This document shows positions 48,316-58,700 of a DNA stretch of 64,000 nucleotides, one piece after another. The stretch comes from Pohlia nutans. Its lineage: Eukaryota; Streptophyta; Bryopsida; Bryales; Mniaceae. Location of the stretch: positions 14,148,001 to 14,212,000 of the forward strand of contig CM040087.1 of the NCBI GenBank assembly GCA_022496805.1, given 5' to 3'. Both the position numbers and the translations under genes were made by a program. Position 1 is the first letter of the stretch; the number at the start of each line of letters is the position of its first letter. The notes under the pieces were generated by a model, which did no database searches, had not been told where the DNA came from, and saw nothing but the letters and a program-made list of their open reading frames with translations.

Positions 48316-49782
48316 ATGGCCCCAAATTCGAGTGACAGCCGATGCATTAACTCCTGCAAGCTCCACAAGGGCAAGAAACAAGCAGCCACGACCAGGCCCA
48401 ATTTGGACTACACGCAAGATACTCTGCACCAGAGCCTGACCGACTCCTCGGTAGCTGCCCAAACGGAGGTAAACGTCGCGACGTGCATGTATCGGTTCAA
48501 CAACGTGGCCAAGGCCGAAATTAACCTCACGACAAAACGGAACACCAAAGGAGCTACCAATGCACCTACCCACAACCCCATTGCACAGCAAGGCATATAT
48601 AAGAAGCAACGTTTTATCGTCGTAACTCATCTATTTGCTTCTCCTGCGAAGGTTTCGCTACCGTCCTCTTCCAGTTTTCTCAGCCTCCCAGGCACTCCTT
48701 GCCTACCTCATATCTTCTCCGCTTCTAAGCTCTCCATAGCAATAGTTCGTAGACATAGCCACCCCTTCCCTGTAGACAAAACCCACAACCGATGTGCTAC
48801 ACCGATCACAGTAGCAAAAGGAGCGCTGTGGAGGAGCAAAGCGAGCGTTGATGCAGAGCAAGCTGAAGCAGCCCAACGAGAAGGCAGTTCGCGGGACGTC
48901 TTAGTGGAGCGACTCCGTCTGACCAGAACGGCCTCGAATCAAGCAGCCTTCAATTTACAAGCGAACCTGTGGAAAGAGCCCCAAATGAGAGGAACGGTGG
49001 CAACCACGAAGGGCTGGATTTGCTGTTCGAGCGGACACCAGTGCAGAAGACACAACGCTCAAGGTACCAAAATACTTCCTCTACTCCCTTACATCACTTT
49101 CTGTGATAATTATTATTGTTATAAGGCGTATTATGTATGCCTTGTTTTTTGTACACGGTCCATTTTGAAAGGGGACAAAGCCCTGGTATCTGTGTGTATT
49201 GTTAACTTTGAGTCGCAGTTTGAATTGTATGACCCCTCTCACGACACTGTCGTAATCAATCACATGTTCTGTATGTATGCTATGCCTCGTAATATTACTT
49301 GCTTACAACTCTTAGGTAATAACTGTATTAAAATGAACTGTTTGTATAATCCTCGCCCTTACTGTAACATTGCGCAAAAAACCACTTTTTGCCCCACTAT
49401 CAGCATAATTAATATAAATCCCACTAGTTTGCATATTCATAACATTTATGGTCGTAATGACATCCTTAAGATGTATGCTGGGGTGTATATTGATAAAAAT
49501 CATAGCAATTTAGCGAAAACAACCAATATTTATGATTTGGTGTATTATTCTACTTATCATAATGATTGTACTTATTTACTTGATAGTTTGTATCAAAGTT
49601 TCTCTCACTACACTTATGTCATTAACATCATTCAAACAATCCACACCTCCTTCTCGTTGGTCATACTTCGTTCGGCCCCACAAATTAAGTTGTGGGGAGA
49701 AGGAGACCATGAGAATAGAAGGAGAAAAACTATACTTAGCAAAATATGTACTATTTTAACACTCAATTTACATATTTTTAGA
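48316..49782 (+). CDS. Unrecognised open frame continuous with LINE ORF1
   Basis: This frame runs without a stop into ORF1, giving 978 codons in all. Up to about 49060 it lies in the A/C-rich leader, where openness is cheap. From 49060 to 49700 the DNA turns T-rich, yet the same frame stays open for over 200 codons, with many TAT, TGT, AAT and GAT codons and a Cys/Tyr-rich product (CDNYYCYKAYYVC, CLYNPRPYC). The other frames carry stops. I cannot name it. It may be an N-terminal extension of ORF1, a separate captured coding segment, or chance. Confidence 0.35.
49676..49697 (+). promoter_or_regulatory. Perfect stem-loop 86 bases upstream of the ORF1 start
   Basis: CCCCACAA-ATTAAG-TTGTGGGG, a perfect 8-bp GC-rich stem with a 6-base loop in an otherwise AT-rich stretch. 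A role in translation or RNP recognition is only inference. Confidence 0.5.
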
Positions 49783-51252
49783 ATGTCGCAGCGTCCAACA
49801 AGCTCCACTTCTTCCCAAAGATACAAAGAGAAACTCCAGGCCTTAGATAATGAACCGGATGTTGATATGTTTGTTACTCAAAAACGTGCTGCCTCTTCAT
49901 CTCAAGCTACCTCAAACCAAAAGAAGGCTAAGGGCAAATCAAACTCCGGTTTGAAACGTCCACCCTTTTGGCTTGGGTATCAAGCTATGAACTGGACTAA
50001 CCGAGGGAAAGGGTATGCCATGGATGCCAATGAACCAGTAGCAACGCTAGTAAAAAATGGGATGAGAGAGAAAGAGGCAAAGGAATGTCAAAATGCACTA
50101 ATCTCTTTCCCGTTTGTCATTCAAGAGGAATGGCCCAATTCTAGAGAGGATGGACAGGATGGGCAACACTTCAACCTCACGCAGATACCATCTGATGTTG
50201 AGGTTGATAAGTATGGTTTTTCCTTTGATTACCAAATCGCCATCCTCTTTGAAATGGGGGAAAAGGAATGGGAAAAAGACACCATCATGTCTTTGGTAGA
50301 AGAGAGACTCAAGGAAATGAATGTAGAACTTGGGAATGTCATTGAAGAACCCATCGCACTCATGTGCTACCACAAATCCACAAAATGGAGTGGGGTGATC
50401 AAGTTGCACTTGAAATCCTCTGAAATTGATGGAGTGGGGCTTCTCCAAGGGCTACGCCCATTCATCCTCCAATTAGATGATGACAAATTCAAAAGAGGTA
50501 AAGTATGCAAGTCTTATGATTCTCTTGCTTTGAACAACCTCCTTTCGGTCAAAGTCACTTGTGATGAGCTAGAATTCAAAGAGTGGTATGAATTGTTTAC
50601 AAACATGGTTGAGGAAAGTTCCAAGAGAGGATTAGAATATGAGATAACAAATATTCAAAAAAAGAAAGAAAACAAATATGCTTGGGTAGTAGCCTCTTCT
50701 CCGGAACAAGCCCAAAGGATGAAGGAGCATCAAATCAGCTACAACCACGAGATCTTGGAGGGCAAATTAGCGGACCGAGCAAACGCAAAGGACAACATTG
50801 CAAGGAAGAACGCACTCATCCTCATCGCCAAGAATCTCAACAAAACAAAGAGTGTTGAAGACATTGAAGCAAGCATTGAAACTCACTTTGGACCAAAGAA
50901 CGCAGTGAGTTTCGTTTTCAAAAAAGATGAGAAGAATGGCAAGCATCTAAACTCTTGTAACATCCAATGCCTTAACGCAACGGTGTACAAGACCTTTGTC
51001 AAGAAAAGTGCAAAACTTCTTGGCAAACATGTAGAATTTACGGCTCATTCTAGAAGTCTAGATGGTGCAAATGCTCCCAATGCTGCTGAACTCACAGGGC
51101 TTGGGTTTAGTGATGTGAACACTGCCCTAACAAACACCATAGAAGCAATAGGAAATTCCACAAAAGAGACACCTCAAAACGACATTATGAAAGAGATAGT
51201 CGGAATTAGAGAAGAAATCTCTACCATGAAGATTGAACTAAGAAGTGAGTAA
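49783..51252 (+). CDS. LINE ORF1, RNA-binding nucleocapsid-like protein (C-terminus cut by a stop)
   Basis: From the ATG at 49783 (MSQRPTSSTSS) the protein has a basic, disordered N-terminus to about residue 60. A mixed alpha/beta region follows. Two segments fit RRM-like beta-alpha-beta repeats, about residues 250-335 (LLSVKVTCDELEFKEWYELF...) and 345-430 (NALILIAKNLNK...FTAHSRSLDG). A coiled coil starts near residue 465. The TAA at 51250-51252 interrupts this coil; the same frame continues to 51411 as IAEKAAEKSS...MAILRRQL. ORF1 proteins of LINEs bind the element RNA. Base composition is balanced, unlike the G-poor ORF2. Assigned to the same LINE by order and strand. Confidence 0.6.
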   Translation: MSQRPTSSTSSQRYKEKLQALDNEPDVDMFVTQKRAASSSQATSNQKKAKGKSNSGLKRPPFWLGYQAMNWTNRGKGYAMDANEPVATLVKNGMREKEAKECQNALISFPFVIQEEWPNSREDGQDGQHFNLTQIPSDVEVDKYGFSFDYQIAILFEMGEKEWEKDTIMSLVEERLKEMNVELGNVIEEPIALMCYHKSTKWSGVIKLHLKSSEIDGVGLLQGLRPFILQLDDDKFKRGKVCKSYDSLALNNLLSVKVTCDELEFKEWYELFTNMVEESSKRGLEYEITNIQKKKENKYAWVVASSPEQAQRMKEHQISYNHEILEGKLADRANAKDNIARKNALILIAKNLNKTKSVEDIEASIETHFGPKNAVSFVFKKDEKNGKHLNSCNIQCLNATVYKTFVKKSAKLLGKHVEFTAHSRSLDGANAPNAAELTGLGFSDVNTALTNTIEAIGNSTKETPQNDIMKEIVGIREEISTMKIELRSE

Positions 51253-51411
51253 CTTCAAATTGCCGAAAAAGCCGCCGAGAAATCATCTTCGACCTTGTCC
51301 GCGCAAATGGCAATACTTCGAAGGCAACTAATGTCCACGATGCAAGCCCTTGACGAGAAGAGTACTACCACTTTAGCCATTGAAAATGGCAACATGGACA
51401 CGTCAAACTAA
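51253..51411 (+). pseudogene. Continuation of the ORF1 coiled coil beyond the stop
   Basis: Still in the ORF1 frame, with heptad-like spacing (LQIAEKAAEKSS, LSAQMAILRRQLMS) before a TAA at 51409-51411. The upstream TAA probably replaced a sense codon such as CAA. Confidence 0.5.
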
Positions 51412-51956
51412 TTTGGTCAAAAAACGCTCCGGCCAATCTAAATATAATAGTATATTTACATACTACAAAAAAAGTAATAATAAAAAAGAGAAAAAAGAAG
51501 AAAAAAAATATTAAAAAACAAAAACACTAATATAGTATCTGTAGATACTAAAATATATACTAAAAAAACCACAAAAATATATATAACCAAAAAATAAAAT
51601 AGAAACAACCAAAAAATATTTCAAAAAATCAAAAACTATAGAAACAAAAAAACAAAAAAACAAAAACAAAAAAACAACAAAAAACCCCCTAAACAAAAAA
51701 GGCCTCGGCCAAAAAAATAATATTCATAACAAAATAAAAACACACTATACAACAATACAAATATCCCACAATATACCAATCAAACCCAACAACAAAAAAC
51801 TAACAAAACACACCCCAAATACAAATGAACAAAAATATATACAAATCATTCAAAACAAAATAAAACAAAAAATATACAAAAACAAACAATCTAAACACAT
51901 AACAAACCCTAAAACCAAAAAATCCCCTTTGTTATACTCATCCTACAAAACTAAAA
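51412..51956 (+). other. A-rich inter-ORF spacer of the LINE
   Basis: Almost entirely A with some C and T and nearly no G, with poly-A tracts and stops in all frames. No gene. Confidence 0.6.
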
Positions 51957-52053
51957 GTATCTTTACCAAACAAAAGAAAAAAAACCAAAACAATTAAAAA
52001 CCACATACAAATACCAGTACTCACACAAAAATAAAATATCTATAAAAAACTCA

Positions 52054-52107
52054 GTCCTACTACACCTACTACTACTATCTGGTGACATTGAGACTAATCC
52101 ATGACCT
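52054..52107 (+). promoter_or_regulatory. 2A-like ribosome-skipping motif with conserved Gly codon replaced by TGA
   Basis: The codons read VLLHLLLLSGDIETNP-stop-P, then ATG. The 2A consensus is a hydrophobic run followed by D-(V/I)-E-x-N-P-G-P, with skipping between the last G and P. Every conserved position is present except Gly, where TGA stands for an expected GGN; a single G-to-T change at 52102 from GGA would do it. The motif sits at the start of ORF2, where 2A sequences are known in some APE-type LINEs. Confidence 0.75.
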
Positions 52108-53131
52108 ATGCCAGATTTATTAGCAACACATCCATCTCCACATAAAAGACGCTGCAAAACATACTTTATTCCCTGCACAATTAAACTTCAACCAGAATAC
52201 CAACATCTTGCAAAACAATTCTCACCCGTATTAAAAAACACACAAGAATCAATCACAAACTACCCACACCTCACTCGATTCATCTCTCAAAAACAAAACC
52301 ACACACGACCACAAATACTGTATGCACTTATTATCACAATTAGCCCTTCATTAAAAACATGTGACAATATGTTAATACAAACATTGAACCCTGACTGGAC
52401 ATCAATACTCTTACAAAGAATGTCTACATTGCAAAATCCACCTGAAAGACACATCTCTACACCACACCCACATACACAATTTATAAACTTAAACCAAAAC
52501 ATAATCAAACCATCAAATTCCATCCACAAAGAAATTTACAAATTCATCAATGATAAAAATAAACTAATAAATCTCCAATCAATGACCAATAAATTCCCAT
52601 ATCTACCAATAGAACTACTCAAAGAATCAATAAAATGCAAAGAACCACTACATGAATACTCACACCCCCCTCCACTATCCGACATGCCCATATACAAAAA
52701 CCAAGAAATACAAACAACAAATCACAACACACGTTTCATTACTTGGAATGCCTCATCCTTAAACACAGCACTTCCAAATCTCCAAAACCTAATCTCTAAC
52801 ACACCAAATAACCCCGCAATAATCACAATACAAGAAACAAAATTAACCGCAACAAAATCTACAAAATATATAGAAAACTTATTCCCTAATTACAAATTAA
52901 TATTTAATAACACACTTGCACTAACAAGATGCATACAACAAAGACGACCATATACCCCTGGTAGAGGGGGACTCCTTACTCTTATAAATGAAATATATGC
53001 ATATCCTGGCAACGTTACTAAAATCCCTACCCAGCAGAAATATCACCATATTTACAAATAATAAAAATCAATAACGAACCACTACAACCATGGCTAATTA
53101 TACACATGTACATGCCCTCACACATAGAAGA

Positions 53132-53235
53132 CATCCAATGTATACCAATAATACAACAAAATATAACACAACAAATTACAATACATCCAATGTATACTAA
53201 TAATACAACAAAATATAACACAACAAATTACAATA
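53132..53235 (+). repeat. 52-bp tandem duplication inside the endonuclease
   Basis: CATCCAATGTATAC(C/T)AATAA through ACAAATTACAATA occurs twice, at 53132-53183 and 53184-53235, with one substitution. 52 is not a multiple of three, so the frame shifts. With one copy removed the reading continues smoothly into CGDFNID. Confidence 0.9.
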
Positions 53236-55478
53236 CATCCAAACCACACATACATATTATGTGGAGACTTTAATATAGATATTGCCCTAATTGGACGTCA
53301 AAATGAATTCAACACAACACCACCCCAAATAGAAGACATAGAATGGCGTGCATTCACAGACAACCTTCAATTTACATACGTTCCAACAAATAGTCCATAC
53401 ACTAGACAAGGAGGCTTAAACTATAACCAAACCAGTTTAATTGATGGATACTACATCAAAACACCAAATAATACTCCATACACATCAACCACTGACAATG
53501 ACCATAATTTAAACTCAGACCATTCACCTGTCACACTGCATATACCACCAAATACACTATTAGCACGGCCCAAACCAATAGCAACTAGAAAACTACCTAG
53601 AATTTTAAACCCCATCCTAGTAGAAAATATCGAAAAATTTAAAACATAATTTTTTGAAGAAAATGCACTCCAAATAAACGACCTCACCACAATACTAATG
53701 AATGACCAACTAACAGACGTCCAGTGGCAAACATCCTGTACAAAATTAGATCAAATGATACAAAAAATATCAGACAAAATCCAAGAAACCTGCAGTGCAC
53801 CCCCCCTCTCAACACTAACAAATCGCACGTCTCTACAAGGAGGTTTTTTACCAAGAAAACTACAAAGAAAATGGAAAAAACACCTATCTACTTACCATCT
53901 AATCAGAAAAGCAATTTACATAACAAAAAACACACCAAACTGGCAATCACATCCAATCATAGAAGAACTAAAAAATCATACTCATATCACCATTCCCCCT
54001 CTGCCAAATCAAGAACATAATCAACAAGAATGGATTAAAACGTTAGCAGAACTGGCTAAAACCGCAAACATACAAGCCCTTAAAATTACTACAAAATATA
54101 CCCTAGATTGTATCAAAAAAGCCACATCAAAATATAGACAACTATATGAAAAGAACCCAAAGAAAGTAAATAAGAAAGTCTTCAAAAACCAAGAAGTACC
54201 ACCACTAGACTGCATCATGGATATAAACAATAATATACTAACCAGTCCAGAAGACATAGCAAATGAAATTTACATACAACAATCAATTAGCAACAGACCC
54301 ACAGTCCCAACATGTTATTACCAACCAGAGCACCCACCACAATGTACATGCGGAGTTAGACAATACCCATGGCATGATCTAGATGGATCTGTCATAGATA
54401 AAAGGGGAAATCCAAGAACTCCATTACACGAATACCTAGACCAAGAAACATACGACATATGCCTAAAACACTTAGCCAACAACAAAACACCGGGTCCAGA
54501 AAAAATTCCAAATGCAATATTAAAAAACATGCCTAAAAGCTTTCATAAACTACTCTTTCTATTCTTCACTCATAGCTACAAACAAAAACAAATACCAGCC
54601 TCGTGGAAAACTAGCCTAACCTTACTACTATACAAAAAGGGCGACCCTTCACAATTACCCAACCATAGGCCCATTGCATTAGCAAACACAATTTACAAAC
54701 TTTTCACTAGTACTCTAACATTAATACTATCAACATACGGTGAAAAACATCAAATACTTTATGATAGCCAAGAAGGATTTAGAGCCGAAAGAAGCACATC
54801 CAGACAACTCCAACTCCTTATTGCAGCTCTAGAAGATGCAAGATTTACAAACCAAAATATATACTTACTATATATAGATTTAAAAAATGCATTCGGCTCT
54901 CTAGACCACGCAAGGCTACTTGCCATAATGAAGGACCTTGGTTACCCCGAAGATGCAGTAATACTAGTTGGAAATATATACTCACAATCCACCACTATAT
55001 TCACCAACGAACACTTCGGAAAAACAAAACCAATATCGATACAAAGAGGCACCATCCAAGGAGACACACTAAGCCCATATTTATTTCTCATATTCTTAGA
55101 ACCACTACTACGGTGGCTACATAAGGGAAAAAACGGATACACATTTGGTACATCCAAACTAACCATTAGCTCAGCAGCATATGCAGACGATCTAGCAGCT
55201 ATCTCAAACAATCTCCAATCATTACAAATCCAACTAGAAAAACTAGACAAATACTGTGAATGGGCAGGAACGGACTTAGGAGTACAAAAATGCGCCATTA
55301 CAGGATGTCCTAATAAATCCAAAACTAAACCTGAAACCTTTAAAATCCATATTCAAAACCAAAACATATCTTACAGATATCAAGTAATACCGGTCTTACA
55401 TCAAAATGAACCCTACGTATACTTAGGCATTCAACTAGTACCTTCACTAAAATGGAAACTCCAAACACACATCACCAC

Positions 55479-55796
55479 TATTGAAGGTTAGATTAGAATG
55501 CCAAAGCCTCACACAAACACTTGGAATGCATAGGAAAGAGATGATCTTTACTCATGGGCTGCCCCTCTTAAGTAGCACACCCAAGGGAGTCCCCTTGGCA
55601 AACCATATGGGACATCAGCCCATACTCCACTCCTAGTACACTAGGATCAGCCCATATCACTTGGGAGACCCAATTCTCATTACTTCTAACTAGTACCACT
55701 TCTCTAGTTGCAACTCTAGCTCATTCGCATCATCTACTCTAGCTAATGCGCATGGCTATGAGCAACTTCAGCCCACGCAATCATCCTACTTCAACA
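55479..55796 (-). repeat. Copia 3' LTR
   Basis: On the minus strand it begins TGTTGAAG and ends CTTCAATA, an imperfect terminal inverted repeat. Sequence identical to 60818-61135 as far as I can check by eye. Confidence 0.9.
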
Positions 55797-58700
55797 CTCC
55801 CACTTTGCGAATAGCCAAAGCCTTCGAGCCCAAATGCCACCACTAGTCTTTGATGTCGATCTCTCGCAAGAGCCTTTGTGAGCACGTCCGCCACCATGTG
55901 CTCCGTTGGACAATACTTCAACTCTATCACCTTCATCTCTAACTTCTCTCGAATGAAGTGATATTGCACATCAATGTGCTTTGTACGTGAGTGATGCGTT
56001 GGATTCTTCGCCAATGACATACTCCCTTGGTTGTCACACATGATTGTTGTAGCCTCCTCTTGAGTGCATCTCACATCCGCCATTAGTTGCCTCAACCAAA
56101 TGGCCTCCTTCGTACCGTGGCTCGTCGCCATGTACTCCGCCTCAACCGTTGACGTGGCCGTGGTTTGTTGGCGCTTGCTATTCCATGAAACGGCCCCCGA
56201 TCCAACTTTGAACATGTACCCCGTGGTGGATCTACGATCATTGGTATCACCCGCATAATCCGCATCACAATACCCACTCAACACAATGTTGTCACCTCCA
56301 AGACACAACCTCACATCACTTGTGCCTTTCAAGTACCGCATGATCATCTTGACCGCAACCCAATGACTTGAACCCGGTCTTGCCATGTGTTGACTCACAA
56401 CGCTGATTGGATACGCAAGGTCCGGCCTTGTTGCAATCATAGCATACATCAATGACCCTACAGCTTGCTTGTATGGCACATCCACCATAGATTGAGCCTC
56501 TAATGCATACTCCTCATCGGTGAGTTTCACGAGTTTGGAATTCACATCCAACGGAGTGCCAACCGATTTGCAATCCTCCATGCCAAAGCGTTTGAGAACA
56601 TCCATAACATACTTGCTTTGATTCATTGTTATGGTGCGTGTTGCTCTATCTCGCACAAACTCAACTCCTAGACAATAGTGCAACTCACCGAGATCACTCA
56701 TCTCGTACTCGTTCTCAAACATTGCCTTCAATGCCTTCAAAGAGCTCATACAACTTGCAAGGATGATCAAATCATCCACATATATGATCACGATGACCAC
56801 ATGTTGCCCCTTTTGCATGAAATACAAGCTGTGATCAGCGATGCTCCTTGTGAACCCGATATGAACAAGAAACGTGTCAATCTTTTGATACCATGCGCGT
56901 GGAGATTGCTTCAACCCATACAATGACTTGTTCAACTTGCAAACAAGGTTCTCATTACCTCGTTGCACAAATCCTTCGGGTTGCACCATGTAGATGTCCT
57001 CGTCCAACTCGCCGTTCAAGAACGCCGTCTTCATATCCATTTGATGCATTTCCAAATCCATGGCAGCCCCGATGGCCAAAATGCATCGAATAGTGGTGAA
57101 TTTCGCCACTGGTGCAAAGGTCTCATGAAAATCAACACCTTCGATTTGTGAAAAGCCCTTTGCCACCAATCTTGCCTTATAACGAACCACATCACCCGTT
57201 GCATCTCTCTTTGCACGAAATACCCACTTACAACCGATAGCGTTGCGATTCTTGGGGAGGGGAGTCAATTCCCAAGTGCCATTGTCCATCAACGATTTGT
57301 ACTCCTCTTGCATGGCTTGCTCCCACTTGTTTGCATCATCACAACTCAACGCTTCACGAATCGTCAATGGAGCATCTAAAAGTGCAACGTTTGCATGCTC
57401 CTCCTCACCTTGAGGGAGAATATGATTCTTCCACCACTCGCCAAGTGGTCTACGATTTCTCTCTGGATAACGACGATCGCTCGAGGATGCATTGTCTTCA
57501 ACCGCCGTTGCTTGTGCCTTTTTCTCGCCATTCTTCGTCTTCAAAGGTCGCTCCTCAATATGTTCCTCATCACCACCATCTTCGTCATCTTCGTCTTCAT
57601 CAACAATATCGATAACGGGAGATTTGGAAGATTGGTCCACAATCGCTGGTTTATCGCCACTTCTCCCACTTGGACCATCGTCCAAATTGTCTTCAACCTT
57701 GGAATTCTCGCAAAATGTCACATCACGAGCTCGAATGATCTTCTTGGTCTCGAGCGACATGAGCCTGTACGCCTTGGTACCTTCACAATATCCAAGAAAC
57801 ACACATTTTGTTGCCTTGGCCTCAAGTTTGGTTCTTTGAGAATTGGGTACCTTTGCAAATGCGATGCATCCAAATGTGCGCATGTGCTCCACGCGGGGTG
57901 GCCTCCCACTCCACGCTTGCTCTGGTGTCATGTTTTGAACCGCACTCGTCGGGCATCGGTTGCGTGTGTACACCGCAGTCACCACCGCTTCCGCCCAATT
58001 GTCCAAACCCAAATTTTTTGCATGCAACATACTCCTTGCCATTTCCACAATTGTTCGATTTGCACGCTCTGCAACTCCGTTTTGTTGTGGTGTATATGGC
58101 GTTGTGGTTTGTCTAGCAATGCCTTCTTTCTTCAATAACTCTCCAAATTGGTTGGACATGAACTCGCCGCCATTATCCGATCGAAACACCTTGATCTTGT
58201 GCTCGGATTGCTTCTCAACCAACGCCTTGAACTCTTTGAACTTCTCAAAACACTCGCTCTTTGCTTTGATCGGATACAACCATATCTTCCTCGAAAAATC
58301 ATCAATGAACGTCACAAAATACTTGCAACCCCCCATAGACGTGGTCTTCATTGGACCACACACGTCGGAATGCACAATCTCAAGAACCTTGGTTGCACGA
58401 GTTGCCCCATCAACTGGAAACGGTGAGCGTTGTTGCTTGCCTTCAATACAACCCTCACATGTGAATGAACTAAGTGCGACGTGTGATTGTGCAAGATCCA
58501 TGCCACTTACCATTCCACGCAGTGCTTTCACACTCTTGACATTCAAATGCCCGAGACGACGATGCCACAACGCCAACTTGTCTTCGTTTGAACTCGATTG
58601 CACCAACGTTGCCGATTCCGCCGCGTGCATCTTGGAAAACTTGATTTGGTACAAGCCGTTGACTTCGTGTATAATGGCCACCTCCTCACGACTTGGAGAC

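Larger units (their letters stand above)
45943..49782 (+). other. Long leader region of the LINE, A/C-rich
   Basis: It begins next to a 27-base fragment of the 1735-2088 foldback and an inverted pair of AGATCTAGATCCAGGTTGT (about 46086 and 46272). From about 46300 the plus strand becomes C- and A-rich. T-containing stop codons are therefore scarce, which explains long frames such as 46370-47503 and 47702-48439; I see no domain in them. Whether all 3.4 kb belongs to the LINE is uncertain. Confidence 0.45.
51957..55478 (+). pseudogene. LINE ORF2, 5' part: 2A-like leader, APE endonuclease, reverse transcriptase (decayed)
   Basis: The open frame starts after a TAA at about 51954 and reaches a 2A-like motif (52054-52107). 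It continues through an N-terminal extension to the endonuclease (TWNASSLN, QETKL at 52740-52850; CGDFNID at 53260; DHNLNSDHSPV at 53505-53530). Next is the RT (RTSLQGGF, KTPGPEKIPNAIL, YIDLKNAFGSLDHARL, GTIQGDTLSPYLF, catalytic YADDL at 55180-55194). Lesions: TGA at 52102, a frame change near 53030, a 52-bp tandem duplication at 53132-53235, TAA near 53647. RT coding is then cut by the Copia insertion and resumes at 61141. The coding strand is strikingly poor in G. APE-type non-LTR element with RNase H; exact clade not assigned. Confidence 0.85.

Noticed and set aside
46370..48439. Long open frames of 377 and 245 codons in the LINE leader
   Set aside because: The plus strand is rich in A and C, so stop codons are rare by composition. 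The products are Ser/Asn/Gln/Cys-rich with no domain.
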